Below are positions 37,324 through 46,853 of a DNA stretch of 64,000 bases, one piece after another. The notes beneath the pieces are model-generated. The model had not been told where the DNA came from and searched no databases. It saw nothing but the letters and a program-made list of their open reading frames with translations. The stretch's first letter is position 1; the number at the start of each line of letters is the position of its first letter. The DNA is from Desulfuribacillus alkaliarsenatis (GTDB lineage Bacteria; Bacillota; Bacilli; Desulfuribacillales; Desulfuribacillaceae), in assembly GCF_001730225.1 (NCBI RefSeq), contig NZ_MIJE01000003.1:1-64000 (forward strand). Direction: 5' to 3'. A program made the position numbers and the translations under genes.

Positions 37324-38823
37324 ATGCGTATCAATAATAATATTCAAGCATTAAATTCATATAATCAATTAAATAAAAACCAATTTCGTTCATCGAAAAA
37401 TTTAGAAAAACTATCTTCAGGACTAAGAATTAATCGTGCTTCAGATGACGCAGCAGGACTAGCAATCTCTGAAAAAATGCGTGGTCAAATTCGCGGTTTA
37501 CAAATGGCTGAGAGAAACGCACTAGATGGAGTATCTTTATTGCAAACAACAGAAGGCGCACTTACAGAGGTGCATGCTATGTTGCAACGTATGAGAGAAC
37601 TTGCAGTTCAGGCAGCAAATGATACTAATACTGACTCGGATAGAGCAGAAATACAGAAAGAAATTGATCAATTATTAGACGAGATTGATGAGATTAAGGA
37701 TAAAACTGAGTTTAATACGCGTAAGCTTCTTAATGGTGAAAGTTCGGTTAACGTAGGTATAGATAGTACTACAAAAGGTGATGGAATAATGAGTGTTAGA
37801 GCAATATCGCCAAAAGTCATGGATGGTGATTATGAAGTTTTGGTGGGCCCTAATACAAGTCCGGCTTCTGTTGCGACAGTCTTAACTAGTAAAATAAATA
37901 AGCAAGGAGCAGGGGTTAATAGTAATGAAACTGATTTGATAGCAACTACAGGTGCCCATGTAGGGATAGGTAAAGAAAATCTTTTGGGTGAATACAGGAT
38001 AGAAGTTAAAAATTTTGTGCCAGCAGTTCAACCTTCTGCCGGACCTCCAGTTATAGCTGGATCACATGCTCAGGCATTAATTGAGGTATACGATCCTAAT
38101 GGTACGCTTATAGGTACTAGACAAGGATCAGTAGGAGATGATGTGTCAGGTGCGCCGACTGCAGCAGCAGATGTTGTTAAAATAGAAGATAATGATAATC
38201 CTGAGATATTTATTGAAATAGATGCTAGGTTGATTAAAATGGCTGGTACAATAAATGTACAAGTCGAACTTGAGTTAGGTATGCAATTGCAGAAGGACGG
38301 AGAAGATATAACGCCTGCGACGAAGTTGAAAACACATAACGGTCTACTTCAAGCAGCGGGCTTTGAAATGGAATTTAAAGGGTTTGATGATACTCTAGGA
38401 TTCTATGAAACTGAGTTTAATGTAGGCAATAACGCTCTTAACTTCCAAATTGGACCAAATTCAAATCAATTAATGAGAATTGATGTTGAAGAAATTAGTA
38501 ATGTAATGCTAGGTATACAAGACACTAAGGTTACAACGAATGCTGATGCAAATAATGCGATTAGAGATTTGGATAGAGCGATAGTTAAAGTTTCATCATT
38601 ACGCTCAAAGTTAGGCGCGGTACAAAATCGATTAGAGCATACATTGAATAACCTGAGCACGACTCGTGAAAACTTAACGGCTGCTGAGTCACGAATTCGT
38701 GATGCAGATATGGCACTAGAAATGACTGAGTTCACACGCAATAACATATTAAATCAAGCGAGTACAGCAATGCTTGCGCAAGCAAATCAGCTACCTCAAG
38801 GAGTTCTTCAGTTATTGCAATAA
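37324..38823 (+). CDS. hag: Flagellin
   Basis: A 499-residue flagellin, the filament subunit. The conserved N-terminal D0/D1 region (about 1-145; MRINNNIQALNSYNQLNKNQ, then SGLRINRASDDAAGLAISEK) and C-terminal D1/D0 region (about 410-499; ENLTAAESRIRDADMALEMT) flank a variable surface-exposed domain of about 260 residues. AGGAGG lies 6 bases before the ATG at 37324; the frame is open further upstream into fliS but not coding there. The filament needs FliD as cap, yet the fliD in this window is disrupted. Confidence 0.96.
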   Translation: MRINNNIQALNSYNQLNKNQFRSSKNLEKLSSGLRINRASDDAAGLAISEKMRGQIRGLQMAERNALDGVSLLQTTEGALTEVHAMLQRMRELAVQAANDTNTDSDRAEIQKEIDQLLDEIDEIKDKTEFNTRKLLNGESSVNVGIDSTTKGDGIMSVRAISPKVMDGDYEVLVGPNTSPASVATVLTSKINKQGAGVNSNETDLIATTGAHVGIGKENLLGEYRIEVKNFVPAVQPSAGPPVIAGSHAQALIEVYDPNGTLIGTRQGSVGDDVSGAPTAAADVVKIEDNDNPEIFIEIDARLIKMAGTINVQVELELGMQLQKDGEDITPATKLKTHNGLLQAAGFEMEFKGFDDTLGFYETEFNVGNNALNFQIGPNSNQLMRIDVEEISNVMLGIQDTKVTTNADANNAIRDLDRAIVKVSSLRSKLGAVQNRLEHTLNNLSTTRENLTAAESRIRDADMALEMTEFTRNNILNQASTAMLAQANQLPQGVLQLLQ

Positions 38824-38842
38824 CATAATAAACAGTTATAAT

Positions 38843-38880
38843 TAAGTAATAGGCAGGTAGTGATACCTGCCTATTACTTA
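38843..38880 (+). terminator. Strong hairpin after flagellin
   Basis: A perfect 17-bp stem (38843-38859 with 38864-38880) and a GTGA tetraloop. The following T run is poor, so it may protect the abundant flagellin mRNA 3' end as much as terminate transcription. Confidence 0.85.
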
Positions 38881-38939
38881 ATTGTAGTGAATTTTGCTAA
38901 TAATATTTAACATATCACGAAAATGGTAGGTGATACAGC

Positions 38940-39377
38940 ATGGAAGTAAATAAAGTCAATAGGACCAGTGGGGCTAAAGGCACATCAAAAGCCGACGGTA
39001 TGACTGAAAAAACAACCTTTACAGAAATTCTTACACAAAAACGTGACGCTACGCAAATTGAGAGATTTAATCAGCGCTTATTAGATATCGAGCGCCAAGG
39101 GGAACGCTTAGCTGAGCATCGAACTGTTGATGATTTAAATAAATTCAAACGTCTAGTCAAAGACATGCTCGACGAGACTGTTAAGTTTGGTCTAAAGCTA
39201 GAAGAGCGCCAGGGCTTTAATCGCCGCGGACGCAATAAAATCTATAAAATTATCAAAGAAGTTGATAAGAAACTTCTAGAAGTAACTGACGCCGCGCTAG
39301 ACAAACAAAAGAAAAACATCGAAATCCTTGCTCTCGTTGGAGAGATTAAAGGATTGCTGGTTAATATATATACGTAG
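38940..39377 (+). CDS. yaaR: YaaR family protein
   Basis: A 145-residue protein of the YaaR (DUF327) family: a polar N-terminus followed by a helical domain (about 25-145; FNQRLLDIERQGERLAEHRT, then FKRLVKDMLDETVKFG and KIYKIIKEVDKKLLEVTD). The biochemical function is unknown to me. The family also occurs outside flagellar clusters, so its place after flagellin does not prove a motility role. AGGTGATAC lies upstream of the ATG, and a terminator follows. Confidence 0.85.
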   Translation: MEVNKVNRTSGAKGTSKADGMTEKTTFTEILTQKRDATQIERFNQRLLDIERQGERLAEHRTVDDLNKFKRLVKDMLDETVKFGLKLEERQGFNRRGRNKIYKIIKEVDKKLLEVTDAALDKQKKNIEILALVGEIKGLLVNIYT

Positions 39378-39387
39378 GCATTATATT

Positions 39388-39425
39388 CACCTCACAAAAA
39401 CTATACAGTGTGAGGTGTTTTCTGT
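39388..39425 (+). terminator. Terminator after yaaR
   Basis: 9-bp perfect stem CACCTCACA/TGTGAGGTG (39388-39396, 39409-39417) followed by TTTTCTGTTT. Confidence 0.85.
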
Positions 39426-39460
39426 TTAAGCTGGTAGTCTTATAGCTGCTGCTACATCTT

Positions 39461-39585
39461 GAATATATGGCTTGCTGTCGATGAGCGACCTTTGTCGTAG
39501 GCTTTTAGGAGTGCTTGCCAACCCAAGCCGTAGCAATCCTTAAGCCGAAGACCTTGTGAGCGAATTGATAGCAAACCATATATTC
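39461..39585 (+). repeat. Structured intergenic repeat, copy 4B (central arm deleted)
   Basis: 125 bp. The outer arm 39461-39482 pairs with 39564-39585 (19 Watson-Crick, two G:U, one C:A). The inner stem GGCTTTTAGGAGTGCT/AGCAATCCTTAAGCC is kept, but the central stem and its conserved loop are missing, leaving a short unpaired bridge. The only solitary copy seen. The rest of the gap to ftsE (39586-39819) is AT-rich and shows no gene or convincing promoter. Confidence 0.8.
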
Positions 39586-39819
39586 TGCCGCTACTTACAA
39601 GAACTCCCCGCAAAAATCCTCCCCTCCACCCTTTGCCCTATTTTCTTTAAATTTGTATTACTTTGAAGGTTTCCAAAGAAGAATGTCGAATAAATAAAGA
39701 CAAGTGAAGAGTTATTAAAAAAAGTTAACATAATTTACTTTTTCATTAGTTAGTTTCTTACGATATAATTATATATTGAAATAATAAGACATAAACATAG
39801 GGTAGAAGGAGTTTCGTAA

Positions 39820-40506
39820 ATGATAGAATTATATGACGTATGGAAGACCTATGGGAATGGAGTTAATGCACTTAAAAGTGTTAGTGTGAAAATCAGTAAA
39901 GGTGAATTTGTTTATGTAGTAGGGCCAAGTGGCGCTGGTAAATCTACATTTATAAAAATCTTATACCGCGAAGAAAAACCAACTAAAGGCGCAATATTCG
40001 TTAACGGTTTTAATGTAGAGAAAATTCGTGAACGCCAAATTCCCTTAATTCGTAGAACAATCGGAGTCGTGTTTCAGGATTTTAAATTACTACCGAATCT
40101 TACAGCCTACGAAAACGTAGCATTTGCCTTAGAAGTAATAGAAACACCAAGAAAGCTAATCCGAAATAAAGTACTAGAAATCCTAGCTCAAGTTGGACTT
40201 AAGGGCAAAGAAAATTCTAAACCCAATGAATTATCTGGTGGGGAACAGCAACGTGTTTCCATAGCAAGAGCCCTTGTAAATAATCCAGCAATTATTATCG
40301 CCGATGAGCCTACAGGCAACCTTGATCCAGATACATCTTGGGAAATTGTTCGCCTATTAGAAGATATTAATTATAGAGGTACAACGGTAATTATGGCTAC
40401 CCATAATAAAGACATCGTAGATCGCTCGAAGAAGCGTGTAATAGCCTTCGAAGGTGGGCAAATAGCCCGTGATGAACGTCGAGGGGGTTACAACTATGAG
40501 AATTAG
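39820..40506 (+). CDS. ftsE: Cell division ATP-binding protein FtsE
   Basis: A 228-residue ABC ATPase that works with FtsX to activate cell-wall hydrolases. Walker [10 protein letters not shown] (about 36-44), Q-loop FQDFKLLPN, signature LSGGEQQR and Walker [12 protein letters not shown] with the FtsE/LolD-type tail are present. AGAAGGAG lies upstream of the ATG. It overlaps ftsX by 11 bases. In Bacilli FtsEX controls the CwlO-type hydrolase, and such a gene follows here at 41507, which suggests a ready-made regulatory unit. Confidence 0.95.
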   Translation: MIELYDVWKTYGNGVNALKSVSVKISKGEFVYVVGPSGAGKSTFIKILYREEKPTKGAIFVNGFNVEKIRERQIPLIRRTIGVVFQDFKLLPNLTAYENVAFALEVIETPRKLIRNKVLEILAQVGLKGKENSKPNELSGGEQQRVSIARALVNNPAIIIADEPTGNLDPDTSWEIVRLLEDINYRGTTVIMATHNKDIVDRSKKRVIAFEGGQIARDERRGGYNYEN

Positions 40507-41383
40507 TACGATGGGTAGACACATACGTGAAGGCTTTAAGAACCTGTCTAGAAACTCATGGATGACATCCGCTTCCGTAGGCGCAGTTGCAGTATCATTG
40601 TTTATTTTAGGTGTGTTTATGCTATTAACGATGAACGTAAACTATATGGCTGAACGACTAGAAGAGCAGGTTGAAATCCGTGTATTTATAAATGAAAATG
40701 CAACAGAATACGAGGTTGAAGCCGTCGACGCACGCCTGCGTTCAATGGTTGAAGTTAAGGAAATTACCTTTATCACTAAAGAGGAAGGCTTAGAAATTCT
40801 ACGCCAGGACTTAGGTGAAGACGCCAGTGTGCTTGATGGACTAGAAGAAGATAATCCATTACGCGATGCGTTTTATGTTAAGAGCTTTGACCCGCGTCAA
40901 ATTGGTGAATTAGCTGCAAAAATTTCAAATGTTCCTAATGTCGCTGAGGTGAAATATGGTCGTGATACCGTTGAAGCATTATTTGATGTAACATCGATTA
41001 TCCGTAATGTGGGTCTAGTTTTCTCTTTGGGACTGGCATTCACTTCGCTATTTCTAATTGCTAATACAATCCGTTTGACAATTTATGCAAGACGCAGAGA
41101 AATTGAAATAATGAAGCTTTGCGGAGCGACGAATTGGTTTATACGCTGGCCATTTTTCTTAGAGGGTATGATTATGGGTCTAATAGGATCGATAATTCCT
41201 ATTATCATATTAAGTTTAGGGTATTTACACATTTTAGACCGCTACTCATCACCGATTTTTTTCCTAGAGCTAATGCCATTTTTCCCATTCATGATTAACC
41301 TGGCGATTGCATTAGTAAGTACTGGAGTCCTAATCGGTATCGTAGGAAGCCTGATGTCAGTGCGACGTTTCTTGAAAGTTTAA
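40496..41383 (+). CDS. ftsX: Cell division protein FtsX
   Basis: A 295-residue membrane partner of FtsE, with an N-terminal TM helix (about 25-45), an extracellular loop of about 110 residues that contacts the hydrolase, and three further TM helices (about 175-285). RRREIEIMKLCGATNWFIRW is the typical cytoplasmic coupling segment. The ATG at 40496 has GAGGGGG 8 bases upstream and overlaps the ftsE end; a longer in-frame start at 40469 lies well inside ftsE. Confidence 0.95.
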   Translation: MRISTMGRHIREGFKNLSRNSWMTSASVGAVAVSLFILGVFMLLTMNVNYMAERLEEQVEIRVFINENATEYEVEAVDARLRSMVEVKEITFITKEEGLEILRQDLGEDASVLDGLEEDNPLRDAFYVKSFDPRQIGELAAKISNVPNVAEVKYGRDTVEALFDVTSIIRNVGLVFSLGLAFTSLFLIANTIRLTIYARRREIEIMKLCGATNWFIRWPFFLEGMIMGLIGSIIPIIILSLGYLHILDRYSSPIFFLELMPFFPFMINLAIALVSTGVLIGIVGSLMSVRRFLKV

Positions 41384-41506
41384 GCTTCAGTATATGTAAG
41401 AGTGTGCTTTATTATGCTAGATTTAGTCAAAAAGACCCTTATATTGTAAAAAGCTGTCATGTAAAATAGACGTAGACAAGTTTCTGCAAAGGAGGCTAGC
41501 TGATTG

Positions 41507-42709
41507 ATGAAAGAACCTTCGGATAAACTAAATTATAAACACATCAAAAGAAGCATATTTTTTATTCTAGCAATCGTTTTGGCTATTACGCTAGTAAATC
41601 CAGTGCCAAGCTCAGCTAATGATGCTCAATTAAGAGAGTTGCAGCGGAAAATGGACGAGATAAAGGCTCAGCAGGCTGCATCAGAGCGTAAAACACAGGA
41701 AATACAAAACGACATTAGCTCTGTAAGACAACAGGAGCGAAGTACATTATCGCAGATTCAACAGGTAGAAAATGAAATTAGACAAAAAGATGCGGAGCTT
41801 GAAAGCTTATCCTTACAAATACTAGAGACAGAAACACAAGTGGAAATAACAACGATAGAACTTGAACAGGCTGAACAACGGGTGGCTGACCGTGACAGCA
41901 TCCTCAAGTCAAGGGTGCGCTCTATGTATGAGAATGGTAAGGTATCTTATTTAGAAGTATTGCTCGGTTCTAATAGTTTCATAGATTTCTTAAATCGCTT
42001 CGAAGCTTTAAATCTGATTGTTGATCAGGATCATCGAATTTTAAAAGAAAATCAGATGGACCGTGAACTTATATTCGCTAAAAAACTCGAGTTAGAACAG
42101 CATCAATTCAGTTTAGAAACCCTTTATGCCCAAACTGAGGTAGTTAAAGAAGAACTATCAGAGCAAGGGCGTAAACAGAGGGTACAGTTATCAGCATTGC
42201 AATCTGACCGTGACCAATTAAATCGCTTATTAGCGGAAGAGGAAGCTGCTCAGCAGAGGTTAATTCAAGAATTAAATCGAACACTTCAGCAATACCAAAG
42301 GGTATATCGTGGAACAGGTCAATTTGGCTGGCCACTAGATAATATGCATGTTACTTCTCCGTATGGAAATCGCACGAGTCCTTTCGGTACTGGAAGAGTT
42401 GAATGGCACAATGGAGTAGACTTCAGGGCAGCTGTTGGAACACCAATTTATGCAGCAGAAGATGGCGTTGTCGCTTTATCTGGTTGGGTCCGAGGCTTTG
42501 GTTGGACAGTCATACTTGACCATGGAAGTGGTATTACCAGCTTATACGCTCATAATAGTGAGCTGCTTGTTAAGCAAGGACAAACTGTTAAGCAAGGTCA
42601 CACTATAGCGCGAGCTGGTGCTTCTGGAAACGTAACAGGGCCACACTTGCATTTCACAATTTATGAAGATGGCAAGGATGTAAATCCTTCAAAATATGTA
42701 AAATGGTAG
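41507..42709 (+). CDS. Coiled-coil M23 peptidoglycan hydrolase (CwlO/EnvC-like)
   Basis: A 400-residue secreted or membrane-anchored protein: N-terminal hydrophobic segment (about 15-38), a long coiled coil (about 40-260, rich in Gln, Glu and Arg), then a LytM/M23 metallopeptidase domain (about 275-400). Zinc ligands are visible in HNGVDFRAAV and HLHFTIYEDG, with YAHNSELLVKQGQTV between. It cuts peptide cross-links in peptidoglycan. Its architecture fits hydrolases controlled by FtsEX, encoded just upstream. The ATG at 41507 or a TTG at 41504 may start it; GGAGG is at 41491. Confidence 0.88.
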   Translation: MKEPSDKLNYKHIKRSIFFILAIVLAITLVNPVPSSANDAQLRELQRKMDEIKAQQAASERKTQEIQNDISSVRQQERSTLSQIQQVENEIRQKDAELESLSLQILETETQVEITTIELEQAEQRVADRDSILKSRVRSMYENGKVSYLEVLLGSNSFIDFLNRFEALNLIVDQDHRILKENQMDRELIFAKKLELEQHQFSLETLYAQTEVVKEELSEQGRKQRVQLSALQSDRDQLNRLLAEEEAAQQRLIQELNRTLQQYQRVYRGTGQFGWPLDNMHVTSPYGNRTSPFGTGRVEWHNGVDFRAAVGTPIYAAEDGVVALSGWVRGFGWTVILDHGSGITSLYAHNSELLVKQGQTVKQGHTIARAGASGNVTGPHLHFTIYEDGKDVNPSKYVKW

Positions 42710-42730
42710 CTAAGCATACTTAAGATGGTA

Positions 42731-42765
42731 AAAGGGCAGATTGCCCTTTTTCTTTTTCTTTCGAC
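42731..42765 (+). terminator. Terminator after the M23 hydrolase
   Basis: 8-bp stem AAAGGGCA/TGCCCTTT (42731-42738, 42742-42749) with a 3-base loop and a long T-rich run. Confidence 0.9.
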
Positions 42766-42848
42766 TTTTAATCTGAGTTTTGGTAATATTAAATGAGGAC
42801 AAGAATAAGAATATAAGAATTTTCAAATCAAAGTGAGGAGTGTAAGGC

Positions 42849-44297
42849 TTGAACTTACAATTACGTAAATGGATACTTGTAGCAGTCTTTTTCTTTGTAC
42901 TAGGAGCTAGCATATCTATTTTTTATCAAACCTTTGCCAATGACAATCAGATAGATGAGGGTAAGGAAGTAACGGAACCGCAGGTTATTGAAGTAGCTGG
43001 GGAGGGTTATCCACCAGAATTTAATAAAATATTTGAAACATATAAGCATATTAAAGAACGCTATATTGAAGATGTTCCTATAGATAAAATGGTAGACGGA
43101 GCTATCAAGGGGATGTTAGATGCTATAGGCGACCCTTATACTTCCTATATGACCCCACATGCAGCCGAGCAATTTGAACATTCGATTGCTTCTTCTTTCC
43201 AAGGTATCGGGGCTGAAGTAACAATTGAGTCAGGGCGTGTTAAAGTAGTCTCACCAATTCGTGGAGCTCCAGCAGAGAAAGCGGGCGTGCTTCCTGGGGA
43301 CTTTGTATTAACGGTTGATGGTGAGTCCGTTGAAGGCTTGACTTTGACGGAGGCAGTCTTAAAGATTCGCGGACCAAAAGGCTCTACTGTAGTTATTGAA
43401 TTTCAGCGAGAGGGTCATAAAGAACCAATTACTAAGCATATAGTTAGGGATACAATTCCTCTAGAAACTGTATATGCAGAGATGCTTGATGATAATATTG
43501 GTAAAATTGAAATCACTCAGTTTTCGATGAAAACAGCAGATCGTTTTGCAGAAGAATTAAATAACTTGAAAAAACAAGGGATGCAAGGTCTTATAGTCGA
43601 TGTTCGTAATAATCCTGGAGGAATTCTAGAGTCTGTAGCGAAAATTAGCAATGTACTAATCCCGAACCAAGGTGTAGTCCTACAAATCGAAGACCATACG
43701 GGTGAACGCGAAATTATTCGTTCAACGATGGCAGGTGAAGGAATTCCGTTAGTGGTGTTAATAGATCGTGGTAGTGCGAGTGCTTCAGAAATATTAGCGG
43801 CTGCCGCCCAGGAATCAGGAGGATATAAAGTTATCGGCGTAAACTCTGTCGGTAAAGGCTCGGTACAGACAACACAGCGTTTTGCTGATGGTAGTGAGAT
43901 TAAGTTTACAATTGCTAAATGGTTAACTCCGAATGGGAATTGGATAGACCAGGTAGGTATAACCCCAGACTATGAGGTTACGTTACCTAAGGTGTTCACT
44001 ACGCCAAGAATCCCCCATGACACAGCGCTTAAGTATGATGATAACAATAACCATGTACGTAGCCTGCAGATAATGTTGGAACACTTAGGCTTTGACCCAG
44101 GGCGCGATGATGGTTACTTCAGCCATCAAACAGAACAAGCACTGAAGGACTTCCAAGCAAGTCAAGAGCTTGCAACAACTGGAGAGATATCTAATGACGA
44201 TATTGCAGCCTTAAGTCAGGCAGTTATGGATTCCTTGGATGAGTCTGATACACAGCTACAAAAAGCCCTTGAAGTAATTAAACAACAGGTGCGTTAA
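42849..44297 (+). CDS. ctpB: Carboxy-terminal processing protease (CtpB-like)
   Basis: A 482-residue S41 serine protease anchored by one N-terminal TM helix (about 7-28). Order: PDZ domain (about 110-190; GIGAEVTIESGRVKVVSPI), peptidase core with the catalytic Ser in DRGSASASEILAAAAQESGG and Lys in GVNSVGKGSVQTTQRFADGS, and a C-terminal peptidoglycan-binding domain (about 395-460; SLQIMLEHLGFDPG). In B. subtilis CtpB cleaves SpoIVFA during sporulation, which fits a spore former. The start is TTG 42849 with GAGGAG upstream. A MinJ-like gene follows. Confidence 0.93.
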   Translation: MNLQLRKWILVAVFFFVLGASISIFYQTFANDNQIDEGKEVTEPQVIEVAGEGYPPEFNKIFETYKHIKERYIEDVPIDKMVDGAIKGMLDAIGDPYTSYMTPHAAEQFEHSIASSFQGIGAEVTIESGRVKVVSPIRGAPAEKAGVLPGDFVLTVDGESVEGLTLTEAVLKIRGPKGSTVVIEFQREGHKEPITKHIVRDTIPLETVYAEMLDDNIGKIEITQFSMKTADRFAEELNNLKKQGMQGLIVDVRNNPGGILESVAKISNVLIPNQGVVLQIEDHTGEREIIRSTMAGEGIPLVVLIDRGSASASEILAAAAQESGGYKVIGVNSVGKGSVQTTQRFADGSEIKFTIAKWLTPNGNWIDQVGITPDYEVTLPKVFTTPRIPHDTALKYDDNNNHVRSLQIMLEHLGFDPGRDDGYFSHQTEQALKDFQASQELATTGEISNDDIAALSQAVMDSLDESDTQLQKALEVIKQQVR

Positions 44298-44413
44298 CCA
44301 ATTATTTATTAAATAACATTGAATTAATCAAGTAAAGAGCCGATAAAGATAAAGATGTAAAGAAATAAATAGTTAAAAAAGAGATAAAGTTAGAAGTAAT
44401 GGGGGAGCGGGAA

Positions 44414-45715
44414 ATGTTTCCGTTTGTAGATATAGCAATGGCAATCGCTCAGAATGTAAAATTTCTGCTGCTAAATCCATTTATTTACGTAGTGATTCTG
44501 CTAATCATAATGCAGTATCGACGTCTAATTAATAATGAACGTAAGATGTTTTCCGTTCGCGTTAACTCAGTGACCGAGCAAACATTGGTCTCCATAGGAT
44601 TCGGAATCCTAGGGGGTCTTTTTGCTAGCATTTTGCTGTTAACCATAGGTGTGGTCTTGAATCCATACGACATGATGTATGTATGGGTTGTGGCGATAAT
44701 GGTCGCCTTAATAAACATTCGGTATCTGTGTTTTTCCTATGCGACAGGGATTTTAGGAACCCTTGCCTTTGTTACTATCATTTGGCCGCAGGGTTCAGAG
44801 CTACCGCTATTCGGAAGTTTATGGGATGGGTTAGCAAACTTAAATGTACCAGTTATAATAGCGTTAGTAGCTATCCTACACCTAACGGAGTCATTGCTCA
44901 TATGGATTCATGGGGATAAGAAAGCAAGTCCCGTATTTATAAGCAGCAAGCGTGGTCAGCTAGTCGGTGGATTTACCATGCAAAAGTTCTGGTTTGTACC
45001 GCTATTCATCATTGTTGCCATCGACCCAAGTGCGTTGGCTGAAATACCTGAGCCTGGTGAGGGCGGCGAAGGCATGATATATTTTCCAGAATGGTGGCCG
45101 TTACTACCAATTAGTACAATTGCTGGTGTAGTCTTGGGTATGCTGCCAATACCAGCAGTATTAGGCTACGGAGATATAGCTATTTCTCGCACTCCAAAAC
45201 AAAAAGCTAGACAAACTGCAATACACCTAGCACTGTATAGTGTGGTCTTGCTAATGCTGGCACTGTTAAGTGTGTACTCACCATGGCTTTTGTTGCTGGC
45301 GGCGCTATTCTCTGCTGTTGCTCATGAGTCGATTATAATCATGGGACATCGTAGAGAGCTATTAGAAACTCCGATTTATAACCATCCATCTAATGGAGTG
45401 CGTATCCTGCAAGTATTGCCAAATAGTACAGCGGAGAAAATCGGTCTCAAATCTGGAGAGGTTATCGTAAAAGTCAATGGTTTTCCTATTTATAATGAAA
45501 CGGAGCTACACTTTGCCTTATCATTGCAGCCAGTATATGTAAAGCTTGAGGTCGAAAATCTCGAAGGTGAAATAAAGTTCGTAAAAACACCGCTATATCA
45601 AGGTGAGCATCATTCCCTAGGAGTAATCCTCGTTCCAGAGCAGAAAACAAAAAATTATGTAAAGATAAATACAGATAACCCGTTTAAACGACTATGGAAG
45701 CGATTTAGAAGATAA
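44414..45715 (+). CDS. PDZ-domain multi-spanning membrane protein (MinJ-like)
   Basis: A 433-residue protein with about eight hydrophobic segments in residues 1-320 and a C-terminal PDZ domain (about 330-415; GVRILQVLPNSTAEKIGLKS). Architecture and position after ctpB match B. subtilis MinJ (YvjD), which bridges DivIVA and MinD in division-site selection. Sequence likeness beyond the PDZ core cannot be judged here. The ATG at 44414 has GGGGGAG 6 bases upstream; the in-frame ATG at 44399 precedes that site and is unlikely. Confidence 0.8.
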   Translation: MFPFVDIAMAIAQNVKFLLLNPFIYVVILLIIMQYRRLINNERKMFSVRVNSVTEQTLVSIGFGILGGLFASILLLTIGVVLNPYDMMYVWVVAIMVALINIRYLCFSYATGILGTLAFVTIIWPQGSELPLFGSLWDGLANLNVPVIIALVAILHLTESLLIWIHGDKKASPVFISSKRGQLVGGFTMQKFWFVPLFIIVAIDPSALAEIPEPGEGGEGMIYFPEWWPLLPISTIAGVVLGMLPIPAVLGYGDIAISRTPKQKARQTAIHLALYSVVLLMLALLSVYSPWLLLLAALFSAVAHESIIIMGHRRELLETPIYNHPSNGVRILQVLPNSTAEKIGLKSGEVIVKVNGFPIYNETELHFALSLQPVYVKLEVENLEGEIKFVKTPLYQGEHHSLGVILVPEQKTKNYVKINTDNPFKRLWKRFRR

Positions 45716-45773
45716 AACATTAGTGAAAACAATTCTTGAAAAGATAGATATAATTAGTGGGGAGAGGGTACTT

Positions 45774-46658
45774 ATGGAAGCTCAGACATTTAAAATGCAG
45801 GTTACAGTAGCCCCAGGCACACAATTAAAAGGTGTTCGGGCTTATATGGTACTATCCAAGCTACAGGAATGTAGCGAGATTATTACTACTACCCCTGATA
45901 TAGAAGCCTTAGAGGCAGGGGAATTCGATAATACCTTTGAAATTGTGTTCAGCACAACGGAATCAGAACAGGACATAGTTAAGGATATTGAAGATATATC
46001 CGAGATTGAAAGTGTAGTTAATCAAGTGGTTACTGAGCAGCAGGACAAATCTACCAAACAAGATGACCAATCTCAAGAAAATAATTTATCCCAACATAAT
46101 AATTTGTCTCAACATAATAATCTACCTCAAGAAGATGGTTTATCTCAACAAAACAAGCTATCACAGGGAAAAAACACACCTCAACCACAAGCTAATTCGC
46201 AACAACAGATAGAGCAAGCTGTTGAAGTGGAAAAGAAATATATAGTTTTTCAGATTGGCTCAGAAGAATTTGCCCTACCAATTGACAATGTCATGTCGAT
46301 AGAGCGTACTATAAAAATCACAAGGGTACCAAATGTTCCAACGCATATTTTAGGAGTAGTTAATCTGCGGGGAATTGTAATACCTGTAATAGACTTAAAA
46401 TATAGGTTCACGGGGCAAAAAACAGAAATGAATGATTCTACGCGCATTATTATTTGTCGTTATGACTCATTAGAAGTTGGATTCTTCGTAGATTCTGCTA
46501 AAGATGTGTTAACGGTTAACAATGACTTGATTGAACCTGCTCCAGATATTGAGAAGTCCGAAGCAACGGAATACATTCAATCATTAATTCATATGAAAAA
46601 GCGGATAATTATTCTGCTAGATATAGCGAAGCTTTTCCAACAGGATGAACGTTCCTAA
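45774..46658 (+). CDS. CheA-P2-like/CheW fusion protein
   Basis: A 294-residue protein of two parts. Residues about 5-82 resemble the P2 (CheY-binding) domain of CheA: VTVAPGTQLKGVRAYMVLSK, then IITTTPDIEALEAGEFDNTF. Residues about 155-290 are a CheW domain: YIVFQIGSEEFALPIDNV, then GVVNLRGIVIPVIDLKYRF. The linker is Asn/Gln-rich with five six-residue repeats (NNLSQH type; 46077-46170). There is no histidine phosphotransfer, dimerisation or kinase domain. It could couple receptors to a kinase while binding a response regulator. The ATG at 45774 has GGGGAGAGGG upstream; a GTG at 45723 is an alternative. No other chemotaxis gene lies in this window. Confidence 0.75.
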   Translation: MEAQTFKMQVTVAPGTQLKGVRAYMVLSKLQECSEIITTTPDIEALEAGEFDNTFEIVFSTTESEQDIVKDIEDISEIESVVNQVVTEQQDKSTKQDDQSQENNLSQHNNLSQHNNLPQEDGLSQQNKLSQGKNTPQPQANSQQQIEQAVEVEKKYIVFQIGSEEFALPIDNVMSIERTIKITRVPNVPTHILGVVNLRGIVIPVIDLKYRFTGQKTEMNDSTRIIICRYDSLEVGFFVDSAKDVLTVNNDLIEPAPDIEKSEATEYIQSLIHMKKRIIILLDIAKLFQQDERS

Positions 46659-46694
46659 TTAATTACACATTAACTACACTTGAACCAATCAAGC

Positions 46695-46730
46695 AAGGGT
46701 GCTGAAAATTCATATCGGCACTCTTTTCTC
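46695..46730 (+). terminator. Terminator after the CheW fusion gene
   Basis: AAGGGTGC (46695-46702) pairs with GCACTCTT (46718-46725) with one G:U, followed by TTCTC. A moderate hairpin before uvrB. Confidence 0.65.
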
Positions 46731-46853
46731 AATTGCAATACATTAGAATCTGTCTAAAAAAGAATTGAACTGTGATATAATAGACTGAAGTGCAAATGTA
46801 TTAATGATACTATATAATTTGTATACACTTTAGATAGATTGGAGCTAGTTATT

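Noticed and set aside
39764-39769. Sigma-A promoter for ftsE at TATAAT
   Set aside because: No acceptable -35 sequence at 16-18 bases upstream; I list no promoter.
46776-46781. uvrB promoter and SOS operator
   Set aside because: TATAAT is present but the upstream TTGAAC is only 5 bases away, and no LexA-type palindrome is visible.
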